Assembly: GCA_964385465.1 (NCBI GenBank)
Contig: CAYLPJ010000041.1
Span: forward strand, 1 to 58,041
Length of the DNA stretch: 58,041 bases
DNA from: CAYLPJ01 sp964385465
Lineage (GTDB): Bacteria; Planctomycetota; Phycisphaerae; SM23-33
Direction of reading: 5' to 3'
A program made the translations under genes and the position numbers. Within the stretch, counting starts at the first letter, position 1. Each line of letters opens with the position of its first letter. This document shows, piece by piece, positions 32,373 to 42,156 of the stretch. The notes beneath the pieces were generated by a model. It was not told where the DNA came from. It saw nothing but the letters and a program-made list of their open reading frames with translations, and did no database searches.

Positions 32373-35033
32373 ATGACACAGCTTGTTGCAGACGCTTCGA
32401 AGCCTGAGCCGGCGAATGGCTCGCTGTCCGCCGCCCCGTGCTGTGCCGCCTGGCCGACCGTCGCCGCGGCCGTGGCCTGCCTGGCCGGGTCGTGGATCGC
32501 CTCCGGCTCGGCCGGGCTGCTGGCCCACCCGCTGCGCCACGTTCTGGTCTGGACGGCCCTTGCCCTGGCGGTCCTGCCCAACCTCGCCGGGCGGCTCCTG
32601 CCCGGCCTGGCCGCGACCGTCGCCGGCGCGGTCGTCGCGGGCATGCTCGCCGCGTCGGACATCGAGGCCGTCGCCGTACTCGCCCCTGCCGTCCTGCTGG
32701 GTGGCCTGGCCGTCGAGCGTTCGGACGCGGACCGCCGGGTTCTCCGCGCGGCCGCGACGTCCGTCGCCGTCCTGGCCTTGTTCCGCCTGCTGATGACGGC
32801 CTCGGGGACGTTCTGGCTGGGGGCGGACGTCCTGGCCGGTTGGCTTGGCGAGGTCGGCGGCGCGATCGCGGGGCGCCCGGCATGGCTGGGCCCCGGCTTC
32901 GCCGCCCTCGATCCGCTGGTCGCCATGGTCGCGTTGCTGGCGGGGTGGCTCGCCTGGTCGCCCGCCCGCCGCCTCGGCCGGGGGCTGCTGGCCGGCGGGG
33001 CCGTCCTCGTTGTCCACGCCGCGTACCTGGCGCTGGTCGCCCGCGCGCCGGACCTCCTCCCCGCCCCGGACGGGCAAGCCGCCGACGGGGGCCCGCTGCC
33101 GGCGCTGGCCCGGATCACGTTGCCCTGGAACCTGCCTGCCGTCGCCGCCGCGGCCCATCTGCTCCTCGCCGCCGCCATGCTCCGCTGGACGCCCTGGTCC
33201 ACCCCGGACGAGCCGGCGCGGGTGCCCTCCGCCAAGGTGGGCGACGCCGGCGAGACCCCCGCCGCCCGCGGCTGGGCGAGGTGGCTGACCCCCGGCGTCC
33301 GCCTCGCCGGCGTGCTGCTGGCCGTCGCGCTGGCGGCATCCGCCACGCTCACGACGGGCCCGTCCTCCCTGCGGGGCAAGAAGGTCGTCGCCTGGGAGAA
33401 GGGCTTCCTGAACTGGCTTCGCCCCGAGCACGGGGACTACGGGCGCCTGTCGATCGGCATGTACGGCATGCTGCCGGAGTACGTCCGGTCGCTGGGGGGC
33501 CTGTGGCACAAGAGCGCGGACCTCTCGGCCGCGGACCTGGCCGACGCCGACGTGCTGATCCTGCTGTTTCCGGACACGCCGTGGCAGCCGGGCCAGAAGG
33601 AGCGGGTGCTGAGCTTCGTCCGCAGGGGCGGCTCGCTGCTGCTGCTGGGCGAGCACACCACGCGGGACGCCAACGGCACGAACCGCTTCAACGAGTTGCT
33701 CAAGCCGACGGACATGCACGTGCGGTTCGACTCGGGCACGTTCGCCGTCGGCGGTTGGCTGCACTCCTACCACGCCATGGCCCACCCGGCCACGATCGGC
33801 CTGGACGACGAGCGCAACGGCTTCGGCGTGGTGATCGGGGCGTCGATGGCGTTGGGCGACGCGGCCCGGCCGCTGTTGATCGGGCGGTGGGGCTGGGCCG
33901 ATCGCGGCGACGACGCCGGGGCGGCCCAGATGGGCGACCACGCCTACGAGCCCGGGGAGCGCCTCGGCGACCTCGTCCTCGCCGCCGAGCAGCCCGTCGG
34001 CGACGGGCGGATCGTCGCCTTCGGCGATACCTCCAGCATGACCAACGGCATCTCCGTCGGCGCCCATCGCTTCACCAGCCGCCTGCTGGGCTATCTCGGC
34101 AGCCAGCCGACCTCCCCGCAGGCCACCGGCCGGCAGATCGCCACGATCATCCTCGCCGTGCTCCTGGCGGGCGCGATGTGCTGGCGCGGCTCGGCCGTGG
34201 GGATCGCGGGCGCGGCGCTGGTGCTGGGCGTGGCGCTGTCGTACTGCACGGCGTCGGCGTCGCGGCAGGCGGAGGTTCTGCCGGACGGCCGGCTTGCCAG
34301 CCCGAACAACCTGGCGTACATCGACAGCGGGCACCTCGGGCACCACAGCGAGGAGACGTGGCGTCCGCGGGGGCTGGCGGGGCTGGAGCTGAACCTGATG
34401 CGCAGCGGCTTCCTGACGCTCTCGCTGGATGAGCTGACGCCGCGGCGCCTGGAGCGTGCGGGGCTGCTCGTGTCGGCGGCGCCGATGCGCCCGTACACCG
34501 AAGAGGAGATCGAAACGGTCGAGCAGTTCGTCGAGGACGGCGGGATCTTCATCTGCACGGTCGGCTACGACGAGCGGGGGCCGTCGCGGGGGCTGCTCAA
34601 GCGGTTCGGCTTCATCGTCGGCGGGGACGGTCCCGGCGAGCCGGTCGGCCCCCGCGAGCCGCAGGCCATGGGCCACCACAAGGCCCCGTACCTGGACACC
34701 GGCGAGTACCGCGCCCACGTCCGCTACCACGCCCCCTGGCCCGTGTGGTGCTCGGCGCCCCCCGACGAGCAGCGCGTCCTCGCCTACGGGCGCGGCAACA
34801 AGCCGGTGATCGTCCAGCGGACGATCGGGCGGGGGAAGGTCGTCGTCGTCGGCGACACGGCCTTCGCCCAGAACCGCAACCTCGAGCGCCGCGGGGGCCA
34901 GCCCTTCGAGGGCATGAGGGAGAACGCCGACTTCTGGCGGTGGCTGCTGGCCGAGCTGCGAGGCATGCCGGAGTGGATACCCCCCGATCCCGCCACCGCC
35001 ACCGACGAGGACCGCAAGGAGGACCGGCCATGA
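32373..35033 (+). CDS. Membrane protein with two GATase/DUF4350-like lobes, copy 1
   Basis: 886 residues. The N-terminal third is a series of hydrophobic helices (for example VAAAVACLAGSWIA and VLVWTALALAVLPNLAG). A helix at about residues 310-330 leads into an extracytoplasmic domain containing ADVLILLFPDTPWQPGQKER and FVRRGGSLLLLGEHTT. Two more helices (ATIILAVLLAGAMCW, AALVLGVALSYCTAS) precede a second domain of the same style, with SAAPMRPYTEEEIETVEQF, VEDGGIFICTVGYDE and RGKVVVVGDTAFA. These resemble DUF4350/GldG-type domains with a class I amidotransferase-like fold lacking enzyme residues. The start has GGGGA upstream, and the gene overlaps the next by ATGA. Function unknown. Confidence 0.75.
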   Translation: MTQLVADASKPEPANGSLSAAPCCAAWPTVAAAVACLAGSWIASGSAGLLAHPLRHVLVWTALALAVLPNLAGRLLPGLAATVAGAVVAGMLAASDIEAVAVLAPAVLLGGLAVERSDADRRVLRAAATSVAVLALFRLLMTASGTFWLGADVLAGWLGEVGGAIAGRPAWLGPGFAALDPLVAMVALLAGWLAWSPARRLGRGLLAGGAVLVVHAAYLALVARAPDLLPAPDGQAADGGPLPALARITLPWNLPAVAAAAHLLLAAAMLRWTPWSTPDEPARVPSAKVGDAGETPAARGWARWLTPGVRLAGVLLAVALAASATLTTGPSSLRGKKVVAWEKGFLNWLRPEHGDYGRLSIGMYGMLPEYVRSLGGLWHKSADLSAADLADADVLILLFPDTPWQPGQKERVLSFVRRGGSLLLLGEHTTRDANGTNRFNELLKPTDMHVRFDSGTFAVGGWLHSYHAMAHPATIGLDDERNGFGVVIGASMALGDAARPLLIGRWGWADRGDDAGAAQMGDHAYEPGERLGDLVLAAEQPVGDGRIVAFGDTSSMTNGISVGAHRFTSRLLGYLGSQPTSPQATGRQIATIILAVLLAGAMCWRGSAVGIAGAALVLGVALSYCTASASRQAEVLPDGRLASPNNLAYIDSGHLGHHSEETWRPRGLAGLELNLMRSGFLTLSLDELTPRRLERAGLLVSAAPMRPYTEEEIETVEQFVEDGGIFICTVGYDERGPSRGLLKRFGFIVGGDGPGEPVGPREPQAMGHHKAPYLDTGEYRAHVRYHAPWPVWCSAPPDEQRVLAYGRGNKPVIVQRTIGRGKVVVVGDTAFAQNRNLERRGGQPFEGMRENADFWRWLLAELRGMPEWIPPDPATATDEDRKEDRP

Positions 35034-37708
35034 GACGCGCATGGATCGCCGTCGCACTGCTGGCCGCCTCGTGGCTTCTCGGGCGGAGCTACTACCTCCA
35101 GGCAGACCTGCTCGCCTGGGGCGTGCTCGTCGCACTTGCCGTCGTGCTGCTCGGCGGCGCCGGGCGGCGACGCGTGCCCCCGCTTGTCGCCGCGCTGTCC
35201 GCCGTCGCGTGCGTCCCGGCCGTGGTGCTGATGCCCTGGCCCTGGCGGGCTGGGCCGCTGCTGTTGGCCGCCGGGCTCGTCTTCCACGCGCTGCCCGCCC
35301 CGACCGACTGGCCCCGCCGCGCCGGCTCGGCCCTGGTCGCCGCGGGGGGGATCCTCGTCGCCCAGGGCACGGTGCTGCTGGGCTACACCGCCGTCGTCGC
35401 CCGCGAGCCGAACCTGCCCGCCCCGCTGGCGTCGGCCCTGGCGGCCGCGGCGCGGTGGGCCGGCTTCGACAGCGCCCTCGATTCGCTCCAGTCCAACCTG
35501 GCGGTCTTCACCATGCGCCGGCTGCACGAGATCGGCGCGACCTGGGCGCTGCTGATCGACCCGGTGAGCGTGGCGTTCTTCGTCGGCGGGCTGGTGCTGG
35601 TGCTGCTGCGGGCGTGGTCGGCCCTGCCCTACGGGCGGCGCCGCTGGGCGTGCGTCGGGCCCGCCGTCCGCCTGGCCGTCGGCATGGCGGCCTGGCTGCT
35701 GCTGCGCGTCCTGCTGCTGCTGGGCGTCTACCTCCACCGCGCGCTGATGGTCGACTACGACGCCCCCGTCGACCTGATGGGCATGTTCTGGAGCCCCTGG
35801 GTCCACCTGGCCCTGCTGGCCGGGCCCGTGCTCATCGCGTGGCGATTCGCCTTGCCCGACGGCCGGCGCGACGATACCCCGCCCCACGCGCCCCTCCGCT
35901 CCGGATGGGTGCCCGTCGGCGGGGCGGCCGCCACCGCCGTCGGTGCGGCGCTGCTGGTCGCCGCCGTCGGCTGGCAGCCGGCGGGAAAGCCCAAGCAGGG
36001 GCGGGTGCTCTTCGACGAGCGCCACTCGCAGGCGCCCTGGCCGGCCAAGAGCTACGACACCGTCCGCACCGACAAGCCGTTCACCACCGAAACCTACGGG
36101 CCCGGCTCGGCCTACCACCACACCTGCCTGGCCGAGTACTGCTCGCGGTTCTACGACGTCGCCCGCCTCTACGAGCCGATCCGCGACGGCGCGCTCCGCG
36201 ACGTGGACGTCCTCGTGCTGAAGGTCCCCTCCATGCCCTTCGACGACGAGGAGGTCGCCGCCGTCCTGCGGTTCGTCCAGAACGGCGGCGGACTGCTGCT
36301 GATGGGCGAGCACACCGCCGTCTACGGCTCGGGGCGGAATATCAACCGCATCGCCGGGGAACTGGGTTTCCGCTTCCGGTACGACTGCGCGTTCGGTATG
36401 GATTCGGTCTTCGAGCAGACCTACACCCCGCCGCTGCTGCCCCACCCGGTCGTCCAGCACATGCCCCCCATGGACTTCGCGACCTCCTGCACCATCGACC
36501 CCGAAGGCCCCGGCCGGGCCGTCATCCAGGCCGCCGGGCTCAAGAACCTCCACGCCGACTACCACGCCAGCAACTTCTACCCCCAGGCCGTCAACCAGCC
36601 GGACATGCGGTACGGCCCGTTCGTGCAGCTCTGGGCCACCCGCCGCGGGGCCGGGCGCGTCCTGGGCTTCACCGACTCGACGATCTTCTCCTGCTTCGCC
36701 GCCTTCGAGCCGGGCAAGAGCGAGCTGATGCTCGGCATGCTCGCCTGGCTGAACCGCGAGAACACGACGTTCGACCCCCGCCTGATCCTCGCCCTGGCCG
36801 GGCTGTTCGCCGTCCTCGGCGGGATCGCCCTCGGGCGGCCCTGGGAGACGTACTGGCCCGCGCTGCTGGCCGCCGGGCTGCTCGGCTGGGCCGGCGGGCT
36901 GACCGCCGTGCGGGCCGCCAACCGCGCCGCCCTGCCCGCCCCCGAGGCGAAGCGCCCGTTCGTCCGCTTCGGCATGGACCGGACCGTCTCCGGCGGCGAC
37001 CTGCCTCGAAACGGCTTCATCTCCGGCGAGGACGACGGCTTCGGGCAGTTCGAGCGGTCGATCCTCCGCGTGGGGTGCTTCTTCCGCCGCGCCGAGGGTG
37101 CCGACGTCACCCGCGACGCCAACGCCGTGATCGTGCTCTACCCGAATCGCCCCGTGCCCGGCGACTACCGCGACCACCTCGTCCGCTTCGTCGAACACGG
37201 CGGACGCCTGCTCGTGCTCGACAGCCCCGAGAACCAGGAGTCCACCGCCAACAGCCTCCTGCACCCCTTCGGGCTCAAGGTCACGCCCGCCGAGCTGGCC
37301 GGGCAACTGAGCCCCGCGGGAGACCTGCCCGCCGTCGAGGTCCGGGCGGCGTCGGACGTCGAGGGCGGCACGCCGCTGTTCACGCTGAACGGCCGCCCCG
37401 TCGCCGCCGCCGCGAGGAAGGGCGAGGGGCTGGTCGTGGCCATCGGCTTCGGCCAGCGGTTCAGCGACCGGCGGATGGGCGTGATCAGCGACGTCGTGCC
37501 CGACGCGACGCTGCGGAAGGTCTTCGACCTGGCGTTCGCGCTGTTCCGAGGGGTGATCGCCTGGCGGCCCGGTCCGGGCGAGGGCCCCGCCGAGCTGCCG
37601 GCATCCGCCCCCGCGACCGCGCGGGCACGGGCGGCACCCCGACGCCCGGCCACGCGTCCGGCCACGCAGCCGGCCACGCGCCCGGCGACACCGCCGGGAC
37701 CACAATGA
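35030..37708 (+). CDS. Membrane protein with two GATase/DUF4350-like lobes, copy 2
   Basis: 892 residues, a homologue of the preceding protein with the same plan. About 8-10 N-terminal membrane helices come first. Lobe 1 has DVLVLKVPSMPFDDEEVAAV and FVQNGGGLLLMGEHTAVYG. A helix pair follows (LILALAGLFAVLGGIALG, ALLAAGLLGWAGGL). Lobe 2 has NAVIVLYPNRPVPGDYRD, FVEHGGRLLVLDSPEN and GLVVAIGFGQRF. A Pro/Ala/Thr-rich tail ends the protein. AAGGAGG stands before the ATG at 35030, which overlaps the stop of copy 1. Its own stop overlaps the peptidase start. The shared FV-x2-GG-x-LL-x-GEHT motif supports duplication. A sensor or scaffold for envelope complexes is a guess. Confidence 0.75.
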   Translation: MRRAWIAVALLAASWLLGRSYYLQADLLAWGVLVALAVVLLGGAGRRRVPPLVAALSAVACVPAVVLMPWPWRAGPLLLAAGLVFHALPAPTDWPRRAGSALVAAGGILVAQGTVLLGYTAVVAREPNLPAPLASALAAAARWAGFDSALDSLQSNLAVFTMRRLHEIGATWALLIDPVSVAFFVGGLVLVLLRAWSALPYGRRRWACVGPAVRLAVGMAAWLLLRVLLLLGVYLHRALMVDYDAPVDLMGMFWSPWVHLALLAGPVLIAWRFALPDGRRDDTPPHAPLRSGWVPVGGAAATAVGAALLVAAVGWQPAGKPKQGRVLFDERHSQAPWPAKSYDTVRTDKPFTTETYGPGSAYHHTCLAEYCSRFYDVARLYEPIRDGALRDVDVLVLKVPSMPFDDEEVAAVLRFVQNGGGLLLMGEHTAVYGSGRNINRIAGELGFRFRYDCAFGMDSVFEQTYTPPLLPHPVVQHMPPMDFATSCTIDPEGPGRAVIQAAGLKNLHADYHASNFYPQAVNQPDMRYGPFVQLWATRRGAGRVLGFTDSTIFSCFAAFEPGKSELMLGMLAWLNRENTTFDPRLILALAGLFAVLGGIALGRPWETYWPALLAAGLLGWAGGLTAVRAANRAALPAPEAKRPFVRFGMDRTVSGGDLPRNGFISGEDDGFGQFERSILRVGCFFRRAEGADVTRDANAVIVLYPNRPVPGDYRDHLVRFVEHGGRLLVLDSPENQESTANSLLHPFGLKVTPAELAGQLSPAGDLPAVEVRAASDVEGGTPLFTLNGRPVAAAARKGEGLVVAIGFGQRFSDRRMGVISDVVPDATLRKVFDLAFALFRGVIAWRPGPGEGPAELPASAPATARARAAPRRPATRPATQPATRPATPPGPQ

Positions 37709-38625
37709 TCCCCACACCGCAGCGCGTCGCGACGGCGCGGCGATGGGGGCTGCTGCTGGCATGCGGGCTGACCGCGGTCGGCGCGGCGACCGTCGCCGCG
37801 GTGACCCGGAGCCTCCCGGCCGCCACCGTGGCCGCCGCGGTCGCCGGGCTCATCGGCGCGGGCATCTACCGGAGCTTCACGCGGCGGTGGCGTCGCCGCG
37901 GGCAGGTCCTCCGCCGCGGGCTGCCCGATCACGACCACCGAACGCTCCGCCGTCTCGTGCCCTACTACGCCGCCCTCGACGCCGACCGCCAGGCGCGCTT
38001 CCGCGACCTCGCGGCCGTGTTCCTCGATGAGACGCCCATCGCCGGGGCGGGCGTGGAGATCGACGAGGAGATCCGCCTGCTCGTCGCGGCCGGGGCGGTG
38101 ATCCCGATCATGGGCTTTCCGGAATGGGAGTACGCGACGCTTCGCGACGTGATCGTGCGCCCCGGGCGGTTCCACACCGACTACCGCCGCCTGGACGGTC
38201 CGCCGGATGCCCTGGGGATGGTGGGCGACCGCGGCGGGGCGTTCCACGGCACGGTGGTGTTCTCGGAGCGGGACCTCCGGGAGGGCTTCGCCCGCGTGGA
38301 CCGCACGAACGTGGCGATTCACGAGTTCGCCCACCTCGTGGACCAGGCCGACGGGGCGATCGACGGCCTGCCGGCCTACCTGCCCCCGGACCGCCTGGCG
38401 GACTGGATGGAGACGGTCCGGGAGGAGTTCGCCGCCGGCAAGGCCGCGTGGTCGGAGGTCTGCGAGTACGCGTTCACCGACGAGCGGGAGTTTTTCGCCG
38501 TCCTCTCGGAGTACTTCTTCGAGCGTCCCCGCCAGCTCCGCCGCCGCCACCCGCGCCTCTACGCCCTCCTCGCCGAGGCCTACCGCCAGGATCCGGCGGG
38601 GGACGCCGACGCCGCCCGGGGGTGA
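37705..38625 (+). CDS. MtfA-type zinc peptidase (M90)
   Basis: 306 residues. One or two N-terminal hydrophobic segments (LLLACGLTAVGAATVAAV, TVAAAVAGLIGAGIY) anchor it. The catalytic motif is His206-Glu207-Phe-Ala-His210 (VAIHEFAHLVDQADG). EYAFTDEREFFAVLSEYFFERP supplies the downstream Glu, and LLVAAGAVIPIMGFPEWEY is typical of MtfA. MtfA in E. coli is a cytosolic aminopeptidase that binds the Mlc repressor; the membrane-anchored form here is different. The ATG overlaps the preceding stop (ATGA). Co-translation with the two-lobed membrane proteins suggests a common complex. Confidence 0.85.
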   Translation: MIPTPQRVATARRWGLLLACGLTAVGAATVAAVTRSLPAATVAAAVAGLIGAGIYRSFTRRWRRRGQVLRRGLPDHDHRTLRRLVPYYAALDADRQARFRDLAAVFLDETPIAGAGVEIDEEIRLLVAAGAVIPIMGFPEWEYATLRDVIVRPGRFHTDYRRLDGPPDALGMVGDRGGAFHGTVVFSERDLREGFARVDRTNVAIHEFAHLVDQADGAIDGLPAYLPPDRLADWMETVREEFAAGKAAWSEVCEYAFTDEREFFAVLSEYFFERPRQLRRRHPRLYALLAEAYRQDPAGDADAARG

Positions 38626-38699
38626 CCTCCCGCGATGCGTTCGCCCCGCCGACGGGTTCAACCGACAGGTCCGTCCCGCCGCACATCAGGAGCTCCGTC

Positions 38700-40919
38700 A
38701 TGACGCGCGCTTGCCGCCTCGTCGCTGTCTGCCTGCCGCTTCTCGCCGCGACCACCCTCGCCCCCGCCGCCGGGGGGACGGTCACGTTCTCCGCCGGCGG
38801 CAAGGAACTGCGGATCGAAGGCAAGACCGTGACCGTCGACCTCGCGTCGCTCAAGGGCGCCGACGTAGTCCGGGCCGTGTTCCGGCCGAAGCGCCCCGTG
38901 TTCGACGGCGAGGACCCCGGCGCCCTGCGCGAGGTGACCGTCCGTGCCGGCGACGCGGAGCTGAAACTCCGCCCGCCGCGGTACCGCAGCTTCGACGTCA
39001 CCGCCGCCGCGGCCGACGCCGTCGCCAAGGGCCGGCCGCTGGTCATCGAGGCCGCCTCCCTGCCCGGATGGGACGGGCGGACGGTCAGGCTGGAGGTGAC
39101 CTGCTCCGCTTCCGCGCCCGCCGAGGCCCCGCCGCCGGTGACGGAGCTCACCGCCCGCCACCGCGCCGGGCAGACCCTCCTGACCTTCCGCGAGGTCGAG
39201 CCGCCTCCGCCCGACGAGCTCACCGCCCTGCAGGTGCGGGCCTTGCGGCGCGGGCTCGCCGACGCCGACAGGCGGGTGAGCTACCGCATCTACCGCGCGG
39301 CCGAGCGGATCACGCCCGAGACGATCCTCCGCGCCGAGCTGATCGACGAGATCCCGCCGCTGACGTGCTGGAACGCGGATTTCCACGGCCTTTCCCCCGA
39401 GCCGGGCGACGCGGCCCTGCGGTATGTCGTCGCCCCCGGCGGAAAGCCGGTCGCATCGGGCACGGGCATCTACGCCCACAACCCCGCCGGGGCGGGCGCG
39501 TCGTGGTACGCCGTCGTCGCGGCCGTCGACGGCGCCGAGAGCTTCGCCGCGCTCGGTCCCGGCAGCGTGGTCGGGCCGGTCGAGGAACGGGTAGGCCCCG
39601 GCGAGCCGATCCTCCAGCGCGTCCAGCGCCCGGAGAAGTTCATGTACCGCCCGAGCCCGACGCTGCGGTTCTACGTCCGCTGGGAGGCCCCCCCGCGCTG
39701 CAACCTGCCCTCCAGCCCGTACGACTACCTCGTCGGCATCCCGGCCGAGCCGAACTGGCCCGCCCCCGCATGCCTGGCCTTCCACTGCTGGGGGGCGAAC
39801 CTCACCGGCGGGTTCGGCTGGTGGTACCAGCGCCCGCCGGTCGCCAGCCTGCTGGTCAGCACCAACCAGATTCCCTACGACTGGTGGACCGGCTACCACG
39901 CGGCGATGGGCACCTGGCGGCCGTGGTCGCGGGGGGCGGTGCACAGCTATACCCAACGGCGCGTCGCGGCGTTCTACGCGTGGGTCTGCGAGCACTGGAA
40001 GGTGGACCGGGCGCGGACGGTTGCCGGCGGCAACAGCATGGGCGGCGGGGGGGCGCTGACGTACGCGCTGCGCCACCCGGGTGCGGTCGCGTGGGCGTCC
40101 GGATGGGTCGGCGTGCACGTGCCCGCCGAGAGCCCGCACTTCCTCGGCTCGTTCGAGAAGTGCTACGGGCGGCTGGCGTGGCAGCTCCCCCACGCGGCGG
40201 GCCCGCCGGCGTTCGAGGTCTTCGACGACGCCAACCACCTCCGCCGCCATCCCGGGATCGACGCGCCGCTGCTGTGCTTCGGCAACGGCAAGGACGACGG
40301 CGCCATCGGCTGGCCCCAGGCGGTCAGGTACTTCCGCGCACTCCAGGAGACCCGCCAGCCGCACGTGTTCCACTGGGACCTCGGCGGGCACATGGTCCGG
40401 GCCACGCTGCCCGGGCGGGGGGCGTCGGGCAGCTACCTGCCGATCGACGTCCGCACCGACCAGTCCCTGCCGGCCTTCACCGCGTGCAGCCTCGACGAGG
40501 ACCCCGGCACGGGCCGGGAGCTCGACGAGCCCAAGCGCTACCGCACCCCGCGGGGGCGCACCCGCCTGGACCGCTACGACGGCGATCCGCAGGGCCACGC
40601 CAACCGCTGGCTGACCTGGCGGACCGACGACGCCGCGGACACCCCTGCCGCCTGGGGGATGACCGTCTCCCTGCTGGCCAAGGCACCCGCCGACGAGTGC
40701 ACCGTGGACGTCACTCCGCGGCGGCTCCAGCGTTTCAGGACGGTGCCCGGCGCCGACTATGCCTGGACTGCCACCGACGCCGAGGGCACAATCGCCCAGC
40801 GCGGGCGGGTGACGGCGGACCGATGGGGCCTCGTGACGCTCCCGAAGGTCGTCGTCACCAAGGCCGGCCGACGCCTGCGCCTCGAGCCCTCGGCCGGCGA
40901 GAGCAATCCGAAGGAGTGA
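38700..40919 (+). CDS. Secreted alpha/beta hydrolase (putative esterase)
   Basis: 739 residues, with a signal peptide (VAVCLPLLAATTLAPAAG). An N-terminal beta-sandwich region (about 25-330) precedes an alpha/beta hydrolase domain. Its nucleophile elbow is GGNSMGGG with Ser446. HWDLGGHMVRA near residue 560 is a plausible catalytic His, and PLLCFGNGKDDGAIGW contains a candidate acid. A C-terminal beta-rich domain follows. AGGAG lies 7 bases before the ATG at 38700; the longer open frame upstream is not used. It is three bases ahead of the next SGNH gene. Substrate unknown; feruloyl or acetyl esters of glycans are typical. Confidence 0.75.
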   Translation: MTRACRLVAVCLPLLAATTLAPAAGGTVTFSAGGKELRIEGKTVTVDLASLKGADVVRAVFRPKRPVFDGEDPGALREVTVRAGDAELKLRPPRYRSFDVTAAAADAVAKGRPLVIEAASLPGWDGRTVRLEVTCSASAPAEAPPPVTELTARHRAGQTLLTFREVEPPPPDELTALQVRALRRGLADADRRVSYRIYRAAERITPETILRAELIDEIPPLTCWNADFHGLSPEPGDAALRYVVAPGGKPVASGTGIYAHNPAGAGASWYAVVAAVDGAESFAALGPGSVVGPVEERVGPGEPILQRVQRPEKFMYRPSPTLRFYVRWEAPPRCNLPSSPYDYLVGIPAEPNWPAPACLAFHCWGANLTGGFGWWYQRPPVASLLVSTNQIPYDWWTGYHAAMGTWRPWSRGAVHSYTQRRVAAFYAWVCEHWKVDRARTVAGGNSMGGGGALTYALRHPGAVAWASGWVGVHVPAESPHFLGSFEKCYGRLAWQLPHAAGPPAFEVFDDANHLRRHPGIDAPLLCFGNGKDDGAIGWPQAVRYFRALQETRQPHVFHWDLGGHMVRATLPGRGASGSYLPIDVRTDQSLPAFTACSLDEDPGTGRELDEPKRYRTPRGRTRLDRYDGDPQGHANRWLTWRTDDAADTPAAWGMTVSLLAKAPADECTVDVTPRRLQRFRTVPGADYAWTATDAEGTIAQRGRVTADRWGLVTLPKVVVTKAGRRLRLEPSAGESNPKE

Positions 40920-40922
40920 TGC

Positions 40923-42119
40923 ATGCCGTTTCCGCACCTGATGATCGCCGCCTCGGCCGCCGCGGTTCTGGCCTTCTGTGCCGCCGCGGGCGCCGGCGAG
41001 GCCCTGCTGAAGGCCGACTTCGAGACCGACCCCTGCGCCGCCGACTGGGAGACCGGCGCAGCCCGCGGCGCGTTCGACGGCGCGTGGGCGGAGGCGACCG
41101 ACGACTCTGCCGGGCGGTTCCTCCACGCTGCCCGCGGTCACTGGCAGACCCCGCCGATCCCCGTCACCCCGTTCGCATACTACCGCCTGGGCTACCGCGC
41201 GAAGTCCGACGCCGACGGCTACCTGGCCATCGAGTGCTTCACCGCCGACGGCAACATGCTCCAGGCCGACCACTACGACCGCCTGCCCGGCTCGCGGCAG
41301 TGGGTGGGCAACACGCTGTACTTCCGCGCCAACGCCGAGGCGGCCACCGCCCGCGTGCGGTTCATCGCCCGCCGCACGCCGATCGCCGTCGACGACGTCG
41401 CCGTCGCCCCGGCCGACGCCGCCGAGGTCGTCCAGTGGGCCGACAGGCTCTACGCCACCGTCCCGCCGCTGAAGTACACCCCGCCGCCGACGCGCTGCAC
41501 GCTGCTGCCGCGGACGATCCAGCGCCTCCGCACCGGCCCCAAGCTCCGCATGGTCCTGCTGGGCGACAGCATCGCCAACGACACGTCGCATTCCACGCTG
41601 GATGTGCTGCTCCAGCGCGCCTGGCCCGGGTGCCGCGTCGAGCTGGTCAACAGCGTCCGCGGCGGCACCGGCTGCAAATGGTATCGCGAGGACGACCGCA
41701 TCAAGCAGTACGTCCTGCCGTACCAGCCGGACCTGCTGGTCATCGCGGGGATCAGCCACGGTTACAGCGTCGAGGCCATCCGCGACGTGATCCGCCAGGT
41801 CCGCCACGCCGGCTGCGACGCCGAGATCATGGTCCTCACCGGCTGCATCTCCAACCGCGTGCAGGGCGAACTGCACCACGCCGGCAGCGCCCCCATGCCG
41901 CTCGATGAGATCTGCGAGCGCGTGGCCACGCACCGCGCCCGGCTGCGCCGCATGGCCGGCGAGGAGCGGGTGGAGTTCCTGGACGTCCGCGAGATATGGG
42001 ACGACTACATCGCCGCCTCGCCGCACCCGCACGCGTGGTTCATGCGCGACGCCGTCCACGCCAACGGACGCGGCAAGCAGGTCGTCGGGCGCATCCTGCT
42101 GCGGTACTTCACGAAGTGA
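40923..42119 (+). CDS. Secreted SGNH hydrolase with N-terminal beta-sandwich
   Basis: 398 residues with a signal peptide (AAVLAFCAAAGAGEA). Residues about 25-170 look like a carbohydrate-binding jelly-roll domain (YYRLGYRAKSDADGYLAIEC). The hydrolase domain follows: block I is MVLLGDSIANDTS with Ser216. Block III-like is NSVRGGTGCKWY, and the final dyad is Asp376-x-x-His379 in RDAVHANGRG. It acts outside the cytoplasm on an ester, perhaps a glycan acetyl group (inferred). AAGGAG overlaps the end of the upstream gene, only three bases separating them, so they form an operon. Confidence 0.82.
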   Translation: MPFPHLMIAASAAAVLAFCAAAGAGEALLKADFETDPCAADWETGAARGAFDGAWAEATDDSAGRFLHAARGHWQTPPIPVTPFAYYRLGYRAKSDADGYLAIECFTADGNMLQADHYDRLPGSRQWVGNTLYFRANAEAATARVRFIARRTPIAVDDVAVAPADAAEVVQWADRLYATVPPLKYTPPPTRCTLLPRTIQRLRTGPKLRMVLLGDSIANDTSHSTLDVLLQRAWPGCRVELVNSVRGGTGCKWYREDDRIKQYVLPYQPDLLVIAGISHGYSVEAIRDVIRQVRHAGCDAEIMVLTGCISNRVQGELHHAGSAPMPLDEICERVATHRARLRRMAGEERVEFLDVREIWDDYIAASPHPHAWFMRDAVHANGRGKQVVGRILLRYFTK

Positions 42120-42156
42120 CCCCGCCGGGCCCCCGCGGGATGCGAAAGGACCACGC

